From positions 2,260,709 through 2,324,708 of the forward strand of contig CP043547.1 of the NCBI GenBank assembly GCA_009664345.1: 64,000 nucleotides of DNA. Direction: 5' to 3'. Every line of letters begins with the position of its first letter. Position 1 is the stretch's first letter. This document shows, in pieces, positions 62,198-64,000 of this stretch. A model generated the notes under the pieces. The model saw nothing but the letters and a program-made list of their open reading frames with translations, was not told the origin of the DNA and searched no databases. The position numbers and the translations under genes were made by a program. The DNA comes from Planctomycetales bacterium 10988. GTDB taxonomy: Bacteria > Planctomycetota > Planctomycetia > Pirellulales > Pb10988.

Positions 62198-62882
62198 AAT
62201 GAATGCTCCCTATTTCCTATCACTGTTCTCTGTTATACCCTACAAAATCCGCCTTCAGAGCATGAACAGCACTTCCTCATGTCTGTAGATTCGGTTTGAA
62301 ACGATCTTTGAGTCGAAAAAAAGCGGACCTGCTCTTCAAAAAGGTCAAAAGAGCGGGCATTTCACTTTCTTTCCGTCCAGAAAATTAATCCCTTCATTGG
62401 TAATAAAATAGAAGGAGCCCATACTTATCATAACGAAATTCTCGCTATTCGCAAGAAAAAAACAGGAACCTACTATTTATCCTAAGCTTTTGATCAGTAA
62501 GCATTTATTACGATATTCCTTGAATCATGCCCACAAAAAAGCGGGAAAAAATTGTGTTCTTCGCCCACGATTTCCCTTTCGACAGGAACGTCTCTTAACA
62601 GGGTTCTCTTTTAAGTAAGAGGCGATGTTTTTTTCGCTTGAAGGAACGGTCTGAATTTGACCTCCGTTGCATGCCGATTTATGATGCCACTTAGAACAAT
62701 ATTTTAGAGGATTTTTACCTTTTTCAAGAGCTTCGCGAAACCACTGAATTTGTCTTCTATTATTACCATTCGTAAGTTTAAGACAAGGTTCATTAGGTTT
62801 TGTCCAGCAACTCGGGAAATCGAAACCTTGAAGCCGCGATTTCCTCTTCTTTCAAAAATGATCCCCCTAGGAGATACTATCG
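62198..62882. other. Intergenic region
   Basis: 685 bases between divergent genes, A/T-rich. A possible hairpin (CCTGCTCTT/AAGAGCGGG, one G-U) is at about 62329-62360. A minus-strand frame at 62704-62919 overlaps the hydrolase start and has no family features. No gene assigned. Confidence 0.45.
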
Positions 62883-63848
62883 ATGACTCCAAACCCATTC
62901 CAGACCACTTTACAAACAAACACCGGGAAGGTCTCTCGGCGAGTGCTCCTTGGCTCGCTCCTGGCGGTGCTCTTAGCTAGCCCGCTCTTTGCCCAAGATG
63001 ATCGCGAGGAAATGCCCGATCCGGAGCCCATTTCCCTGACGACGCTAGATGGGGTATTGCTTCGAGCGACTTATTATGCCCCCGCGAAGCCGAGTAAGAA
63101 CGTTGTCCCGTTAATCTTGGTTCATCAACTCGGCGGAAGTAAAAGTGATTTTGAACAGCTAGCGGTTGTCTTGCAACGCGCTGGGCATTCCGCAGTGGCC
63201 GTTGATTTGCGAGGACATGGCGGAAGCACGCAAGCCGTGAACGGAAATGCCACTTTGGATTGGAAAGATTTCCGTACAGCGAATTCCTTCACACGAATGA
63301 TTCAAAATGACCTGGAAGCGGTCAAAGCCTTCTTGATGAAAAAGAATAATGAAGGCGTGATCAATATCGAAAAACTTGGCATCATTGCCGCAGGCGAAGG
63401 TTGTAGCGTCGCCTTGAATTGGGCGGCTCAAGATTGGAGCTGGCCGGTGCTTTTGACGAAAAAGCAAGGACAGGACGTCAAGGCCCTGATGTTGCTTTCC
63501 CCGCCTTGGACCGTAAAAGGGCTGACCGTCGTCAATGCTTTACGCCACCCTGCTCTGCAACAAAAATTGGCTTTGTTGATCTTGGTCGGCAATCGGAATT
63601 CGAGTTCGGAAGTCAGCGACGCCCGCAAAATTCATAATTTGGTAGACCGCTATCGCGGCAATTCCCGCCGTGGCGATGTCGGCAATCCGGCGGAATTCTA
63701 TGATTATCCGACCAGCTTGCAAGGGACGAATCTTCTCTTCCAAAAGCTCAAAGATGACGAAGGCCGCCCTTTGGAAATCGCCATCTTGCATTTCATCCGC
63801 ACAAACTTGGAAGATAAAAATGAATACACCTGGCGAAGTCGAGACTAG
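62883..63848 (+). CDS. Exported alpha/beta hydrolase-fold protein lacking the nucleophile Ser
   Basis: 321 residues. A basic, hydrophobic signal (RRVLLGSLLAVLLASPLFAQ) precedes the fold. LILVHQLGGSKSDF provides the oxyanion loop and VAVDLRGHGGST the usual strand 4 region. At the nucleophile elbow the family pattern G-x-S-x-G is replaced by AAGEGC (169-174): the Ser position is Gly171. The fold may therefore be a binding protein or use Cys174 or Ser175 one turn later. It probably acts in the periplasm. ATG at 62883. A T-rich hairpin follows. Confidence 0.85.
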   Translation: MTPNPFQTTLQTNTGKVSRRVLLGSLLAVLLASPLFAQDDREEMPDPEPISLTTLDGVLLRATYYAPAKPSKNVVPLILVHQLGGSKSDFEQLAVVLQRAGHSAVAVDLRGHGGSTQAVNGNATLDWKDFRTANSFTRMIQNDLEAVKAFLMKKNNEGVINIEKLGIIAAGEGCSVALNWAAQDWSWPVLLTKKQGQDVKALMLLSPPWTVKGLTVVNALRHPALQQKLALLILVGNRNSSSEVSDARKIHNLVDRYRGNSRRGDVGNPAEFYDYPTSLQGTNLLFQKLKDDEGRPLEIAILHFIRTNLEDKNEYTWRSRD

Positions 63849-63880
63849 AACCAAGCGTTAATACTTAAAATTCGCTTCGA

Positions 63881-64000
63881 TTATTGAGCGGGGAGAAAAG
63901 GCAACCGAATGAAAGGTTGTGCTTGCTCCCCGTTTTTTTGTGGCAAGACATAAGGAGAAGTGGCGTAAGGATCGAAGCCTCGCGTGGCGACTTTGCCCGG
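63881..64000 (-). CDS. C-terminal end of an unknown gene entering from the right edge
   Basis: The minus strand is open from the window edge to the TAA at 63883-63881. It encodes 39 residues beginning PGKVATRGFDPYAT and ending IRLPFLPAQ. The Pro/Tyr-rich end looks like a true protein terminus, but there is too little for a family. A terminator-like hairpin for the convergent hydrolase lies inside it, so the reading is tentative. Confidence 0.45.
   Translation of the reverse strand, partial: PGKVATRGFDPYATSPYVLPQKNGEQAQPFIRLPFLPAQ
63889..63939 (+). terminator. Terminator of the alpha/beta hydrolase gene
   Basis: CGGGGAG (63889-63895) pairs with CTCCCCG (63926-63932), with an inner stem of AAGGCAACC and GGTTGTGCTT (one mismatch), followed by seven T residues. 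It lies 40 bases after the hydrolase stop. Confidence 0.75.

Noticed and set aside
1-64000. tRNA or rRNA genes
   Set aside because: I looked for T-loop (GTTCRANYC) cores with matching acceptor stems and found none; GGTTCGAAG near 53370 lies inside tilS.

Overview
The window is a bacterial chromosome segment, most likely from a member of the Planctomycetota. The clues are: a PurF starting with SELHHEC; two large Ser/Thr kinases fused to WD40/LRR or beta-helix-like regions; Tat-type and cytoplasmic Gfo/Idh/MocA oxidoreductases with several sugar-isomerase-like TIM barrels; a methanopterin-type beta-RFAP synthase; and long intergenic gaps with few operons. I assign the phylum by pattern only. 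I found no rRNA, tRNA, CRISPR array, transposase or phage genes.

Layout. 1-9.1 kb: the 5' end of purF, proB, an ECF sigma/anti-sigma pair, a quinone oxidoreductase, a Tat Gfo/Idh/MocA protein, a Nif3-like protein, NAD(P)HX epimerase and a TIM-barrel isomerase. 10-17 kb: a Ser/Thr kinase with PEGA, WD40-like and LRR parts, a MoCo-carrier-like protein and a membrane-anchored LysM protein. 17-28 kb: rsmH, a TIM barrel, an AT-rich tandem pair of unknown paralogues, an orphan two-domain ABC permease, a cupin, an SPFH protein with its upstream partner, a HEAT-repeat lipoprotein and a second Gfo/Idh/MocA protein. 28-38.5 kb: beta-RFAP synthase, a second Ser/Thr kinase, ftsH, a TIM barrel, an AT-rich NYN/OST-HTH gene, DinB and a small membrane protein. 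38.6-50.5 kb: mnmG, a cystathionine gamma-synthase-like enzyme, a 2221-residue CheB-CheR-PAS-GAF hybrid histidine kinase, a separate DHp-only protein and a second transsulfuration enzyme. 50.8-64 kb: an MFS permease, a four-helix-bundle gene between heptamer tracts, tilS, rny-ymdB, unknown genes, a von Willebrand A protein, an alpha/beta hydrolase lacking the nucleophile Ser, and the 3' end of a gene entering from the right.

The most unusual content is intergenic. (1) A set of G-rich tracts with a 7-base period lies in head-to-head inverted pairs at about 18.2/18.4, 22.25/22.38, 22.75/22.92 and 52.5/53.2 kb, plus a single arm at 26.16 kb. They abut gene ends and in several cases supply the stop codon. 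The largest pair encloses a four-helix-bundle (S23/IVP-type) gene and has one arm expanded to 28 perfect heptamers. I propose this is a mobile element family. (2) Seven copies of an imperfect palindrome of about 70 bp with ends GTGGTCAAAA/TTTTGACCAC. (3) A second intergenic family with the core AGCTCTGACAAAACTGA. (4) A/T boxes (AAAAAGTAGTTTT) upstream of the cupin and of one transsulfuration gene.

Likely cooperation: the sigma/anti-sigma pair forms one regulatory unit, possibly with redox or haem sensing. rny-ymdB is a conserved RNA-turnover pair. mnmG and tilS modify tRNA and rsmH modifies rRNA. The hybrid kinase and the neighbouring DHp protein may form a phosphorelay.
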